A stretch of DNA of 64,000 nucleotides. Source: Lineus longissimus (taxonomy: Eukaryota; Nemertea; Pilidiophora; Heteronemertea; Lineidae). Numbering within the stretch: position 1 is the stretch's first letter; every line of letters starts with the position of its first letter. The notes beneath the pieces were generated by a model. It had not been told where the DNA came from. It saw only the letters and a program-made list of their open reading frames with translations, and did no database searches. The stretch covers positions 14,880,001 to 14,944,000 of the forward strand of contig NC_088319.1 of the NCBI RefSeq assembly GCF_910592395.1, given 5' to 3'. Of the stretch, positions 16,001 through 27,500 are shown piece by piece. The position numbers and the translations under genes were made by a program.

Positions 16001-18306
16001 AGGCCAACCCAGATGTGGCAGAACCTCAAAAAGCTACTGAGGCCAACCCAGATGTGACAGAACCTCAAAAAGCTACTGAAGCCAACCCAGATGTGACAGA
16101 ACCTCAAAAAGCTACTGAGGCCAACCCAGATGTGGCAGAACCTCAAAAAGCTACTGAGGCCAACCCAGATGTGGCAGAATCACCGATATCTATTAAACAG
16201 GCCAACCCAGATGTGACAGAACCTCAAAAAGCTACTGAGGCCAACCCAGATGTGGCAGAATCACCGATATCTATTAAACAGGCCAACCTAGATGTGACAG
16301 AATCTCATGTGTCAGATGAGGCAAACCCAGATGAGACTGAAACACAAATACCTAAACAGGCCAACCGAGATGTGACAGAATCTCATGTGTCGGATGAGGC
16401 CAACCCACATAAGACTAAACCTCAAAAATCTGCTGAGGCCAACCCAGATGCAACAAAAAACCCACAGATGTCCGATGAGAGAAAGCCTCATGTAGCAGAA
16501 ACACAAGTATCGAAAGGGACCAATGCGAGTGCAGCAGAATCTAAGGATGCCAATATGTCTCTGGCGGAATCCGGATCCTCCGCTCAAGACCCATCAACTG
16601 AGGTGACACAGTCTGTGGAAGAATTTGACAAGACTACCAAGCAAGATTTTATGACTCCAGCTGTTCCTGGGCTGTCAGATGCTGAGCTATCTGACGAAGC
16701 ATTTGCTGATAAACATAGCATATCTGTGAAAGGTCGGTTTGATGTCAAGTATGTTTGTAAATTCTGTATAAAGCATAACCAAACTTGGACCGACAAGGGC
16801 CTTTATAGGGGTCATCTTAAGAAGCATTCACCGAGTTGGGAAATAGTCTGTCCTTGCTGCTGCGCAAAGTTGAAAACAAAATTTATATTGAGAAAACATC
16901 TTGAAATGTGTATTCAAGAGCACAACTTCATTTGTCAGTTTTGCGGCAAGGCGTTCCTCAACAAGTCCAAATTCTTAAAACACCAACAAAAACACAAAAG
17001 AGCAAGTGTCCGCTGTAAATTTTGCTGCAGAGAATTTAGGGAGGAGGATCATCTACGCCGTCATGTTGATGCAGTCCATTTTGATGGTCCCGTTGCCACT
17101 TTCAAACATCATCACACTTGCTCTCACTGCTCAAAATCTTTTAAATCAAAAAACAATTTAAAGAGCCATATGAAGCAGCATGAAGGAGACGCTGTGCGGC
17201 CCTTTAAGTGTCTGGTGTGCGAAAGCGCTTTTAAGTACAAACACCATCTAAAGAATCATGTCGATTCTAAGCACTTGGGCGAGAGAAGACACCAATGCGA
17301 AGTTTGTGACAAGAGATTTAGTTTAAAACATCAGTTGCAGAGCCACATGCGAATACACTCAGGAGATCTGTTTATGTGCGATTATTGTGGCAGCAAGACG
17401 ACGTCTAAAGCACATTTGAACATTCACATGCGCAACCACCACCCAGAAAAAGCTGAGTTTTATACCTGTAAAATCTGCGGTGAAGATTTCACGAAGTTGT
17501 GGGTGTTAAATGATCATATCGGTAAGGTGCATGGAAAAAGTGCTTCCGATGTTACAGAGTCGGTAGATGGGGGGCCAAGAGAAGGTACACTTTTGCGCTG
17601 TGGTATTTGCAATGCCAAGTTCACTGGGAAATACTTCTTGAAGAATCATATGAAGTCGCAACATTCAGGTGGTGGATCTGAAGAGGCAGACTTTAAGAAG
17701 GCGGGTTCCAAACGAAAGAGAATCAATAAGAAGGAAGATGGTGTCAAAAAGTCGGCGTCTGGTGTTAAAAAGACTGGTTGCAAAAAGTCAAGGAAACTTA
17801 ACGATATTAAGGGAGCTGTAGACTTGAAGTTAGAGAATGTGGTACCTGAAGGATCGAAAAAAAAGAAGAGGAAATCTGCTGATAAGAGCACTTTTCGGAC
17901 TGGAAAAAGGAACTTCAAAAGAAAGAGGAAAGAAAGTATGCAGGATAGTTCAAGTGATACGAGTGAAGTAATGGAGGAAAACGATATATTTGAAAGGGAT
18001 GTTAAAGAAAGGAAGTGTAAACGCAAGCAAAAACCGATTGAGTGGTGGAGTTCTGATGAATGGGCTGAAGAAGACGAAAAGGAAGTTGGACAAAAACCTG
18101 AAAGCGACCAAGAGGGTAAAAGAAAAAGGATTACGCAAGTCTCTTGTGAAGTTCCAGTGAAAGTTGATGTTAGTGAATCACCACAGGAGAGCAAAATTGA
18201 AGTTGGAGAAAACTCCAAGACACAAGACGACAATACGTGTGAAGGACAAACAGTGTCACCCTTCAGGCTCCGGATAAAGTGGCCGATGCCAGGAACAAGT
18301 AGCTAA
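10075..18306 (+). CDS. Giant C2H2 zinc-finger protein, 2743 residues, single coding exon
   Basis: It is a probable nuclear DNA- or chromatin-binding protein; no orthologue was recognised. The first ATG of the open frame is at 10075 (a second at 10090); an in-frame TAG at 10024 closes the frame upstream. Fingers: one at residues ~554-574, a C2HC-type at ~1460, four at ~1667-1820, then a cluster of ten at ~2228-2530 (first CKFCIKHNQTW, last CGICNAKFTGKYF). The long first half is Ser/Asn/acidic and probably disordered. It has internal duplications, a PYLH-containing repeat, and SUMO-interaction-like stretches at 848 (VIEIDDDSSD), 1058 (VIEIGDDSSD) and 1637 (IVDLVTSEEDTES). Residues ~1859-2135 are a 13-residue tandem repeat. 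The C-terminus has several basic nuclear-localisation-like blocks (KKKKRK, KRKRK) and ends PGTSS. Confidence 0.93.
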   Translation: MSPTKMRETSQEPGGKENEDIASSSRAARQPVAMESDNNGEQHPEDVWAQFLAEWENYQPVAENSDSNDGVENIPQSKDGAVDRELRSKTVLSSDSHTVEGDLSEASKNTHSKEQPVVYKYKYEKETAGPVTTPNLPTQSNERHIRVNGNDQYSSISTPNLKDPILPIKKENNVILDQDEVTYVKADADSLGAHFLPDGQHDIRKIKSEIPNISGDFIMMPNQQELDHYFRNIKEGEVLVIKSEIHNLDSSSTLNHANFVIGENSTVSYVKDETCVSMNIGTESATNDTGTPDESVVPDRKDMSCQTGSRLRDLLTRPIKRKAAKVSDFSEKVTSSDTRAANVDDSVPNNNQESRNELDKRSKDIPIFESQLDEAALARIEELDRILSQMHCVALAEKLGTETQLEIEALPQLDNALSVEIRDPPLSELCNAKCVPSEVDSTIPPEIELSALSKLETQKPGSLLDSAIPTEKQRSASQEDGTVPTEEHRPVSLPCDSPHSEIQASVLSPFGDVTQKSVDNLNAVVSGKSCESIETQTVGMKLEPCEQNIPVLLCDQCDFLCHSLPKLARHKEKHIAMKREPEPVECVANVSKGRVVGTLVQSQGCQASSKVLCLPKVTNVKKETDSESSRNSNRCNDASEKQCVDSVSDSDNVVTSNFQIGGICTLDMGVSTVTSGGESEDDDDAGVEDSALVDGQVNSVTDNLQGTPNMSVLASILSSTTPYLYNSQQAITNGGIAPYLHSSQPTIANLSSLQYLHSQQVISNRGSAPYLHTRQQTFAHRITAPYLHNGQSTGPYKGTVPQHIGQQSKASRMATPYLHNGMPYIQNGTSPSLAGFRSSRGSPAVPNVIEIDDDSSDNASNITSNEIQEHIPSDQRGEGNDQLDGAASGKCKDFLTNMNQEATVRDQGSPKTLLDLLSTRCETNTVRPILSTSDLEWLNTALGRTGTGQVAAKGRKQKSSLANTSGSRVRGSTQKFSSLQKTKQTGAHSRGTYPSTTPKRKNNVPVFNQRRFSKDYLQRSQQCVDSSRNTQSEQRRNGASPSDLAPLPGLGVGSKAVVIEIGDDSSDMGLKKTSVPGPNSSTTPSFVATSGQLPQSKKSNPILSSRLFAQGDRTSSSLPHQGAQLYSEVRENGYQHCRTIRDFLNFRDRQKVSTRPHAASGEEPGHLNSNASGQKKETLPVIKNLLAGINQPSSNVNGASERSLVTSNLISNEIHSNESNTNRLSQRDQQQLDGPVSFGGLVDSVTSSCLDADVSRPIEKSFDQNSAGTQLGSADLSNMAMTDFADGQKDFNNNTCTDVVSKEAYENVGKCVGEWDKTSSGLYHEDSDTDTVTVCEAVPVSECRTVTVLESRALTVSKSGTLSVSECDPDFNSRQERNKTDKKFSKGGQVADGSLNQINQNTCMPKTSLSDLLTARSEVDTTNPIPSDTSWMNSTLEETGTDPAAAPRSSGRGLRKIFRCEHCSKNFTCLSGLNQHKLECRAVEVESDPESNDGEARGRKRRWMESVHSESDDTIVDGDYKPAPNSSASTDEDDVDSCAESVWMDSESDTEDKVMVLNNVASESCKARTNRQSSRESDQIENPGSAKEDHSRSHSAKRSELPPVFRGRDRRHRTDPYLRLHTLKAVKQNKAKANLDIVDLVTSEEDTESDVEIEGYCRVVNPKDYWCEVCDEVLGDTWAIGDHLVTKHGHIPGLVQNPSQETCDICCRSYLSKINLLRHKIKVHGPYLLLVKKGLAKRKFVKRKKTPLKGVFSENHKKRMFLCERCDLVTAGSEEIIQHMNTHDNDTSLQVESEQTCDICEAQFISPLMILKHKIFNHSGYLLQKRKDIISEGGKTDDMDQQIAVHAKPDVAETQMSEEANPDVTEPQKATEANPDVTEPQKATVANPDVAEPQKATEANPDVTEPQKATEANLDVTEPQKATEASPDVAEPQKATEANPDVTEPQKATEVNPDVAEPQKATEANPDVTEPQKATEANPDVAEPQKATEANPDVTEPQKATEANPDVTEPQKATEANPDVAEPQKATEANPDVAESPISIKQANPDVTEPQKATEANPDVAESPISIKQANLDVTESHVSDEANPDETETQIPKQANRDVTESHVSDEANPHKTKPQKSAEANPDATKNPQMSDERKPHVAETQVSKGTNASAAESKDANMSLAESGSSAQDPSTEVTQSVEEFDKTTKQDFMTPAVPGLSDAELSDEAFADKHSISVKGRFDVKYVCKFCIKHNQTWTDKGLYRGHLKKHSPSWEIVCPCCCAKLKTKFILRKHLEMCIQEHNFICQFCGKAFLNKSKFLKHQQKHKRASVRCKFCCREFREEDHLRRHVDAVHFDGPVATFKHHHTCSHCSKSFKSKNNLKSHMKQHEGDAVRPFKCLVCESAFKYKHHLKNHVDSKHLGERRHQCEVCDKRFSLKHQLQSHMRIHSGDLFMCDYCGSKTTSKAHLNIHMRNHHPEKAEFYTCKICGEDFTKLWVLNDHIGKVHGKSASDVTESVDGGPREGTLLRCGICNAKFTGKYFLKNHMKSQHSGGGSEEADFKKAGSKRKRINKKEDGVKKSASGVKKTGCKKSRKLNDIKGAVDLKLENVVPEGSKKKKRKSADKSTFRTGKRNFKRKRKESMQDSSSDTSEVMEENDIFERDVKERKCKRKQKPIEWWSSDEWAEEDEKEVGQKPESDQEGKRKRITQVSCEVPVKVDVSESPQESKIEVGENSKTQDDNTCEGQTVSPFRLRIKWPMPGTSS
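12235..12560 (+). repeat. Degenerate PYLH-containing coding repeat
   Basis: Within the zinc-finger ORF, about seven units with the pattern PYLHxxQQxIxNxG recur (PYLYNSQQAITN, PYLHSSQPTIAN, QYLHSQQVISN, PYLHTRQQTFAH, PYLHNGQ, PYLHNGM). The spacing is roughly 16-18 codons. It is older and more diverged than the 39-bp array downstream. Confidence 0.75.
15649..16480 (+). repeat. 39-bp coding minisatellite (EANPDVTEPQKAT)
   Basis: Thirteen consecutive 39-bp units encode E-A-N-P-D-V-T/A-E-P-Q-K-A-T with only a few base changes between units. They are followed by about eight degenerate units with ESPISIKQ, ESHVSD or ETQIPKQ endings. The near identity of the first block suggests recent expansion by unequal exchange or slippage. 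It lies between the finger groups of the giant protein and probably forms an acidic flexible spacer. Confidence 0.93.
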
Positions 18307-19525
18307 ATTATGAAGTCTGAGGAAAGTTTTATGATGAGAAATAGGTTGGATTAATGTGGATTGGTTGAGAGACTTTGAAGACATTTGGATGATTAAGCAT
18401 GGTAAAGTGAGGTCCAAGGTTCTAAGCCAGACTGTGGGCTTTGAAGTTCTTGACCCATTAGGCCAGGTTTTGTATATAGTTCATGTTTTGCAGGTAACCT
18501 GTGACATAACACTTGTCATTCCTGACATGAAGAATTCAAGTGCAGGCTACATATCATTCATGGTGTCATTTTTCACCCTGAGGTCGTTCTTTTCACGTGG
18601 TGTTTTACGCCCTTGTCAGTTGATGCTGTGCTGGTAACTAGTGAGAGTGAAATATGAACTTAAGACAAGTGACATCATGAATCCTACGGTATGTAAATCC
18701 AGCCTGAAATTAAATTTTTCAGTGATGGTGCTACAGGAGAGAAAGAATTATACACAAGTCTCAGCATTTATGATTGTCTTTTAGTGTTATCTGCTTCTGA
18801 TCTGATCATACGCTCATATATACTGATACATTTTGTAGTTTTATGCCTACGGTGTTCACACTAAAGATTTGTACATTTTCGAGCATTTGTTCAAATTTAC
18901 ATTTTACATTGTTGTTTTGATAATCTGTGCATTCTGTTAAGATTTGGACGATGCCAAAAAGGAAGAAAGAGTTTTTAGGGGATACCCTCTGCACAATTCT
19001 CAGGCGAGCACGATGTTTCGTTGCCAAAGTGACAGTAACATGGATGGCTAATTTTGATGCGAGTTTGCGTGTGTCTTACGCCACAGAATTAGCTCTCCGC
19101 CTGATGCCAACCTCGTGTTTGATACAGCGTTGTTCCGCCATCATCTATATCAGCTATGACAGAGGGTTTTTCACTTGTCTTGTGAAGTATTTAATGGCAT
19201 TTATATTGATGTCAAACTTCAATATTTTTTCAGGGTGGGGGCAGGGGAGCATGCACGAAGACATAAATTATTTCTTCTTCTTGGGCATCAGGTGAATTTG
19301 AGACGACCCTGATAAGAGGGGGAATTTTTTTATCACCAGGATTTTCTGGATAAACACCTATAGTTGCATCGCAACACGCGTGATTGTACATTCCATCATG
19401 ATATCAGGAGTGCAGCATAGCAAACTGTCCTTGCATTTGTGATCCATATGATATGTTGATGTTGATGTTTTTTGCAATTGTGAATGAGAAATAATGGTCT
19501 GTTTCATACTCGAATTCTGAATAAA
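18307..19525 (+). other. 3' UTR of the zinc-finger gene
   Basis: It runs from the stop codon to the AATAAA at 19520-19525. It is AT-rich with no exon-like sequence. Confidence 0.6.
19520..19525 (+). terminator. Poly(A) signal AATAAA
   Basis: It is a canonical hexamer 1.2 kb after the zinc-finger stop, followed by a T-rich stretch. Confidence 0.6.
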
Positions 19526-22500
19526 ATGTTTCTATCAATTTTTAAAACAATTATGATTTATTTACTCAGAGTTAACTTATTAGTAATTTGACCATTCAAT
19601 GTTAGAAAATAGGTCCCATTGAATATCTCCCTTCATTGACTGTAGATTACGAGCAAGACGTAATGACAAGTGATGTCTGGAAATAATAATCAAATAGACT
19701 CGCGTCTCTCGTGACATCTGGGGAACTGGCCATCAGATGTTACAAGCAACATGGCTCTGTTGCATTCTCTGATGTCGTCCACTATTACGTCATGCAAGTT
19801 ATCTATACAGTATGCCTGCAGCATCCAGACATAACCTGTGATTTTCAATATACTCCCCCTCTTGATCGTATATGAGGTACATGTAGGAGGATAGCAAAAA
19901 CCCTGATCTCAGGATGGCAATGCAGTGGATAAGCCTAATCTTTAATGGTGCCATTTCAGAGATTGTCGCTGCTGGATCTTCTCATGCAGTGGCCTCTCCA
20001 CCTAGAACCTTCTCACCTTGTGAATGTGGGCTATTTGTGACCGAGGACAGTTTGTTAGATCTGCCAGATACAGATGTGACTATGTCCTTGTTAATTGCAC
20101 CGACAGATGTCTTCCAGATAAATAGTAGATAATAACTATTGATACATTTTGGCTGCTGTGTTGAAGACTGTGGCACTGAAATAAGGATTTCTGACTGTGA
20201 AGACGTAGAAAAAGAGATTGATGACTCTGACCGATCGAGCACCTCATCCCTCGGCCCCACTCTATTTGATCATCAGACCTGTCATAACTTTGGGAAATAG
20301 CAAGTAATCTCTTGAAGATAGTGAGAAAAACTTTTTTTCTCAAATTTTGGCCAATAATGTATGATTGGGTCATCAGATTGTATTAGGTATGAGTATTGTT
20401 GTTGATACACCCTGTAGTAAAAAAGTCAATCTTGACACTAGAGGCGCTGATTTCGTCACAGCATGTTCGATTTCTAGCCCCGCGCTTCGGTAAGCACCAG
20501 ATCTCGAGCCTTGAAGCGCATGCCCAGTATGAATCGAGTCCGAACGCACTGGCGCCAGGTCCCATCCAAAAGCAAACAAGGACCGACAATGAATTTGAGG
20601 GCTTCTTTCCAAAATAACAATGTGACACATTGATCAAATAAAGTATTTTATGTAGATATTGATGTCTTTTTGGTGGCACGCTCTGCATGAGAGAAAGGAC
20701 TTTGGGAGGATTCACCAGTCATATAACCAGCTGGCAGAGGTTGGTTGTTCCATTGTCCGTCCTCGTGAGATGATTACCATGGTCGCGCAAGCGGGGCGCT
20801 AATCGAACGCGCTAAAATAGCGTGTCAATGCAGTGCTGCCATCTGCACCCTGGGATTCCCTTCAATAACGACGTCATTGAGGTGAAGGTCAATTGGCTGC
20901 AAGGTCTATCCCAATTCTCTTTAAATTTTGATCATTCAACCGATTTTTGTCCTATAATCCTTTTTAGTCGTGGTGGTAAGTTAAAACTAATGTGATATGA
21001 TTTAACTCCTGCTAATTTAGTACCAGTAAAGTCATGAGTTTTTCGTGAATCTTGGTGAACTGCTGTTATATTTGAGTTTGTCTGAGTGGACTTCAGATTT
21101 TGCATGTAAATTTACTCTGTAAAGACTGTAGCCAGTCCATTGTAGGCCTAAAACTAGTCACTCGACTCACTGCATGACCGACAAGGAAGGGTCAGAAAGG
21201 GGTTCTTCATCCCCCCCCCCCCCCCCGGCCATCTCCATCCATCCAGGTCTCAATTCACTGGCCGTCTATGCCGGCATGCTTGCTGGTAATGCATGACTTC
21301 AAGATTGCTTTTGTCATGTTTGTCAGACTGATGTCATGACTGTGTCTGTCAATCCTGGTAGGCCTACGTGTCTGCTGATCTGTCACTAATCTGAATAGAC
21401 ATCACAACAGCATCGTAATGCTGTCGCTGATGTGGTCTATAGGCCTAATCAAACTTCAAAGTGTGACCTTTCTCGGTCATCATGAGTTGGTTGTGCCTCT
21501 TGCTTGTGCTGTGCTGCTTGCTTGTCTGTTTCAACATAATATGAACCAGGAGGAAGAGAATGAATCACGAGTGCCATTTCTGCACTTGACCTGGTTTAGA
21601 TGGTGACCTTGTCAACATTGAAGATGAGTCAAGTCTGTAGAGGTGGCAGCTAAGCCTAAGGAAGTAAAAAGTGCTGAAAAAAGTGTCCTCATCAGTTCAT
21701 GGTTTGTAGTCTCTCACTCTGTTAAATAGAGCTTTTCAAAATGTTTATGCCTCATAAACTCATATTTCTTTAGGAAAACATAAGGATTGAACTCACAGAA
21801 GTGCCTGAAATTCTAAGGATTTTCCTTACATGACTTGTAAAATTCTACTTTTGAAAATTCAAGGCAAGCCATTTCTCACAATAGTTTCTTTATCACCAAG
21901 AAGATGGCAGCACAGTCTTCCAATGTGTTTGGTCTATCAGCTCTCCAAATGGAAATAGACGAGGCAGTATTCTTGATAAATGTTCTAAGCCAAGGTACTG
22001 GTTTGCTTTGGATGCTGTTATAAAACGTAAGATGTAACGGTTTTGACCCAAGAGTCTGTCTTCGGCAAGAAGGGTCGTTCTGGATGTTGATACATGTTTC
22101 ATGGATGTACTTGGAAGGCGTCTTTGGGGACAGCATTGGGTACCACCACTACTAGGCATCTGTCAGAACATCTCACTCTTTTGCCATCTTGTTGATATGT
22201 GAAAAATTTATTTACGACTTTTATGGTGGTCATCAGCACTTCATTGCTAAAAGTGCATACATTCTATATGGTAACTTGTATGTCTGTAAGCCTATAACAC
22301 AATGAATCACAATTTGTGTGTGGTTTATTACTGGGTAGGGTTTATTCAGCAATCTGGTCGTTTGTTTAGAAACTCTGTAAATATTTGGATTGCTTTGATT
22401 AAATTTTCTGGCAGGTCAGGTGGGGCCCTATGGTATTCAGGTGTTTCTTTGACATTGTCAGTTTTAGAAAAATACTGAGTTGTGTAGTCAACACCTACCT

Positions 22501-24544
22501 ATTGAATGCAAAATTAAATTTGTAAGGTTTTTTTAGACTTCAATTTATAAAAACATTGATAAATCTAAATGCAGACCATTCAAGTCAGTCAGATGACGGC
22601 ACATCTTGACCCGTAATATTGGTGACATTAGGTTAAAAAACTTCTGATGTCTATCATTTTCATTGACCCTCCCCTCCCTTTACAGGACTGAAAGTGAAAG
22701 ACAACATTCAACCTTGAACTTGTATTGTTAATTGTATTGTATTAAAGCCACAATCCTTAGTTGTCCCACATGTCCCAAGAAGCATCGGAACTAAGCATAA
22801 TCCAACTAAAAGTGATCGGTCAATGTCACCCTAGGAAATCTCACGACTAATCATTATCTTCAGTTGTCCCGTCATTATTGGATCATCTAAGCCCATCATT
22901 GGATTGTTTCAGGGTGGTCAGGACCCATTGACTCAGTATTTTTACCCAAGGGACATGTCTGTCCCTTAGTGAGAATGCCCCTCATTACCTGCCCCCTTGA
23001 AATGAGTGTGGCCAATGGCTGGAAATGACAATAGGAAGATGGACTGCAGTTTGACTCCCTGGTGGCCCTCCACTTGTTACTGCGCGCCGGCCTTCAAGTG
23101 CCGAGGTATTGTTGACCCTCCTGGGCTTTCAAGTGCGAAGGCATTGTTCAAATTTGCATATGCTGTCCCAGTTCGAATTTATTGAAAGAGTGAATGGGTA
23201 TTGTATTCCGCTGATTGGCCACCCTAACTAGATGGCAGACTGAATACAGTCTAGAATATGGTGTTTGCTATTTTCCTGTTATCCTGAGGATGAAACCGAC
23301 TCCAATGTTATCAGATGTCTGTCCCAAGCTAACCGGAGCTAAAACAAATACACAATATCTACACTATTTGTACAGGGCTAATGGGCCTACTCACAATGGA
23401 GAGATTTCGTTATGGGTATTACAATCCCAACAGGTTATCGGAGTGATTGAATTACTCCATTTAGTTGGATTCTGTTGGTGTTGACGGGTCAGACCTGATC
23501 GTGCGTCTCTCTCTCTCGCAAGCCTAAACTTGTGACAAGTGTGTTGCGCAGGATGTAGGGCGTATGGTATTTTCCAATGACAAAGTCTTGCGTGCCAATC
23601 GAGGTTCTTGGTGAAATTTCTTTTCCCCTTTTTTGGAGTAAAAAACAGAGCTTACGGTATTCGGATTGAGATTTTGTGTAAAAATAACTCTGTCACTTTA
23701 GATTTAACAAGTGCATATCGCTTCGGATTATCTGTGGGATTATTGACCCTTTTGGAATGTGTTTTACTTCTGGATTAAAGTTTTAAAAATATGCCTTCTT
23801 AAAGCCAAATATGTTTGGTGCTGACTTTAAACTGATCCATGAATCGAGGATTGAACTCTCTGACATGTCTGATGGATCTTTAATCTGAGTCAATGAGATT
23901 TGAGCAGAACTATCATTGTGGATTACAAACAGTTCTATCCATTTCTGATTGCGGGGTTCTGATTGAATTGTTTTATCATCAGTTATATCAAGTCATAGAA
24001 ATGATTTAGAAAAGGAGTTTCTTGACCCTTTGCAAATTACAATGAGACTGATTGAGAGGAGGGTTGTGGAATTGTGTTTTTGACTCTGAAACAATTTGAT
24101 CTACTTGTACCTACATTGTAATGCAAGTCTGTTGGGATATCATATGCAATGTTTTATAGGTATTTGGAGGTGGTCATTAGGTTTAATGATTCATGGAATC
24201 AATTCACCTCATAAACTCATCCTGTGCTTGAAACTGTCGAGTAGACAGCGAAGGATTTACATCATGTTGAAGTTTCGGTGAGTTTCGGTTGGTGTGTCAG
24301 GTGGGTTTTTGATTCGAAGTTTCCGCCTGTTGACATTGGTCTTTGGATACCGGAAATGGTCGTTTGACACAACGATATTGAAATGCCCACTGTCCTGACT
24401 CCCACTTACATGACAAGTTAAATCAAGAGTCGGTGGAGGGGTTTTCCTTGCCAAAGACCATCATGAGGGATGATACCTCAGAAACCCTAAAATTGATGCA
24501 AAGAGATTCTGCTGCGTTTTCATCCACGCACTAAATGACATCAT
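19526..24544. other. Intergenic region upstream of the LIM gene
   Basis: No confident exon was found. It contains a C16 run (21211-21226), three TAGGCCTA octamers (21143, 21359, 21440), and an imperfect 22-bp direct duplication around TTCAAGTGC (23092-23113 and 23127-23148). The noncoding first exon and promoter of the LIM gene must lie here or beyond, because its ATG exon begins at a splice acceptor. Confidence 0.45.
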
Positions 24545-24560
24545 TTATCATTGCAGGAAG

Positions 24561-27500
24561 ATGGCAGCTCCGTCTAGTGAGCGTGACTTGGAACGTCGGA
24601 TGGATCAAATGCGTATACAGGACGGAATGAAAGGTCCAATGGTCGGGAGCCCGCAGACAAGACATGGCCTGTCACAACCTTACAAAAATGGTAAGATGTC
24701 CTCAGATGGCATTACTCTCTTCTGTGTCCTGCCAGTTGTCCTGGTCGTCTGGAGGTTATGGCTGCAGTGATGAGAGAGTTTGGGATTATCCCTGATATAT
24801 CCTCATGATGCCAAAGTCTGAAATGCCCGGGCTGAAATGTAACCAATTTAGTGTTAAGTATACATGTGAAGATGCAAATCATGAGATTGTTTGAGAAAAA
24901 AACTGGCTGTTTTTGAAGGACAACACACTTAATACATAAATAGTTGTCCAAACACAAAAGTGCCATGTACTTTTATATGAGAGAACAGAAAAAGTTATCA
25001 TGGGGCACTCTGATCTAGTTGGGGTTAACCAGACTCACTGATTGAACATGATAATATCAGAAAGATAAAAATTTGAATTAACCTTTTCACCTGGTTATCA
25101 AGAATTCCCTAGGTGATATATTGATACATTGTATGTTGATAAAGACTGTTTTTTCTTTAGTTCCAGATTGATTATATTGAGACTTCGAATACATTTAGTG
25201 TTGTACAGCAAAGGCTGTTTAGCTTGGATAAAATATATTTCAAAATTAAAACACTTTTTTTCCAGATATCATATTGTTGACCTCAATATTGTTGTCAATA
25301 TATTCACATAAAAGATACTAAACATGCGAATGAACCTGCAAATATTCAGGCCCATTGTGAAGAATAAAATACTTGAGATGCATTCGTGAAGTAAAGTGAA
25401 GTACAGCCCAAGTTCTATAACTCTAAACAAACACTGAATTGAAATTGGGAAAATTTCATTGTCATTTCTATCAAGTATGTCTGGTTCAATGTTTGACCAA
25501 CATCTTAAACGTTGCTATTGTAAGAAATTTTGAATGGGTGGCAACCTAATTTCCCAGTACTCTCAAAATTTAATGTTTGTTTGGACTGACCTTTAAATGT
25601 TGTTGTTTTTTGGTGGTCTATGATAACAATACCTTTGTTGTGGCCGAGGGCATGGCCAGGCATGGAAGGGTGATCTCTTTGGTTCAGTATGTCAGGAATA
25701 GTTTAGTTTCTCAACCCTCTCCGGTTTATTCCAGTATGGCAGTACGATACTGACTGTATAAGGTGTATTTGATGGATTGTGTAAATGAAGCCTGATGCAG
25801 TATGTTTTGTGCACGGTAAATGTGACCCGCTCTACCAAAACTAGGCGCTTGTCGCATCTGAACTTGACAGGTTGATACGGACTTGTTGTTCATTTCCCTA
25901 TTGTAGACCTTTTGTGAAATGTGACCAAATCAGTTTGTAATAGATTTCACAAAAGGTCTACAATAGGGAAATGAACAACAAGTCCGTATCAATCTGTCGA
26001 GTTCAGATGCGACAAGCGCCTAGTTTTGGTAGAGCGAGTCACAAATCATCCATAGGTTCAGTTGTGTAGATTGCTCGACATGTTTTAGCATTTGGTGGTA
26101 CAATACTTTATCTAAAGGATGTTTGAAGCTGCTTTTGCCATCATCTCTGGTATAAATACACAGTCTGAAAGTTGTTGTGTGGGGATTGGCATCCAGCGCA
26201 GCAATCAGGTTGATTCATGCCAGGTATCCTCAATACAGGGCGATGTAGATGATAGCACATCTTGACAAACAAGGCTTTGAGATTGTCATTCCCCAGTACG
26301 AACTCGAAGGTATATCCACTGGTCCTCTATAAGACTGAGATTTTAGATTCGGCAAGTCCCTTCATGATCACTATGACCAAATACCGGTACTAGCAGTATT
26401 GTCCTCACTGCTCTGCTGGTCTGACAGACCTGAAGCAAAACAGATCTCGATGAAAACATCCGCTGACTCTCAAACTAAGAATGCTTCTAAACAATACTAG
26501 TACAAGTATCTCCTTATGTATATAAAGGCATGGTATAAAGGTTTTCTGTTCCACCCAGTGTTGTTCCAACAGCTGAAGCATTTGCTGATACTCACAGCTA
26601 ATGGGATTTGCATAGTGTTAGCTCGAACTCTACTCGGCTGAAGGTGAGAGAAAGCTTTGGCAACCTGCTGCATTAGCATTTCAAAAGAACCTCATCCTAC
26701 TCGTTCTTCAAAGATTCTTCACATTCATCTATTAAGAAGTAGGCCTGCATACTCTGATAGTTAGTGAATGTTCATGAAAAATGTACTTGGAGTCATGTTG
26801 TTCTTTATGACTTTAACAAAATCTGAATATTTGATCATTTTGGGTTGGCTGAAAGGTTGTGTACATCAAAGTACACATTCAGTGCCGTCTGTCTACGCCT
26901 ACTTGACATGGACTCATCCTCCTGTGGTATCCGGATAGCTGCTTGTTCTCTGATTCACGATTGTTGGAAGTTGGGCAGCAAAATTTCTTCGCCTGATTTT
27001 GGTTGTTCCTGATTACTGCAGGTATGTTTCTTCATGTTATTATATGTCAGGTGTAAGTTCGGACTCTGTAATTTGATTGTATTGATTGGTCTTGGGAGAT
27101 TTATCCCGCAATTTGCAATCTTTTCATGGTCAGTTTGGATGTTATCGTAACACTTTGCCTGTTTACCTACTCTGTGTGTGTTAGGGATGCTAACGTAGGT
27201 ATAGTATTAACCAGTTAGACCATTCTCAGATAGACCAGTCATGTTTTAGTCTGACCTCTACCCTTCAGCCTGCATTGCTTGGATGAGCCAACTTGGGTTT
27301 AAAAATGTGTCTATCGCCATAAATATAGCATGTTGATCTACACGTTATACTGAACTCTAAGGAAAAGATAACACAACGTTTCTCTCAATTTCAGGTTAAA
27401 TATCGTGCATGATCTCCCCAACCCTCCTCATTGTGTCAAACTAGCAAAATACATGGTTTCTAGTCATGTAAATTCAAAATCTTTTTATGTTAAGATCAAG

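Noticed and set aside
15649-16480. Regular repeats that might suggest a CRISPR-like array
   Set aside because: The units are contiguous without spacers, in frame with a protein, and the genome is eukaryotic.
15505-16587. Long minus-strand open frames with repeated RFCHIWVG-type peptide
   Set aside because: They are the mirror image of the 39-bp coding repeat in the zinc-finger ORF; absence of stops is a consequence of the repeated unit.
21893-22159. Minus-strand open frames of ~88 codons, and a plus-strand MAAQSS start
   Set aside because: No recognisable domain, no splice context, overlapping frames in both directions; could be a transposon relic but not supportable.
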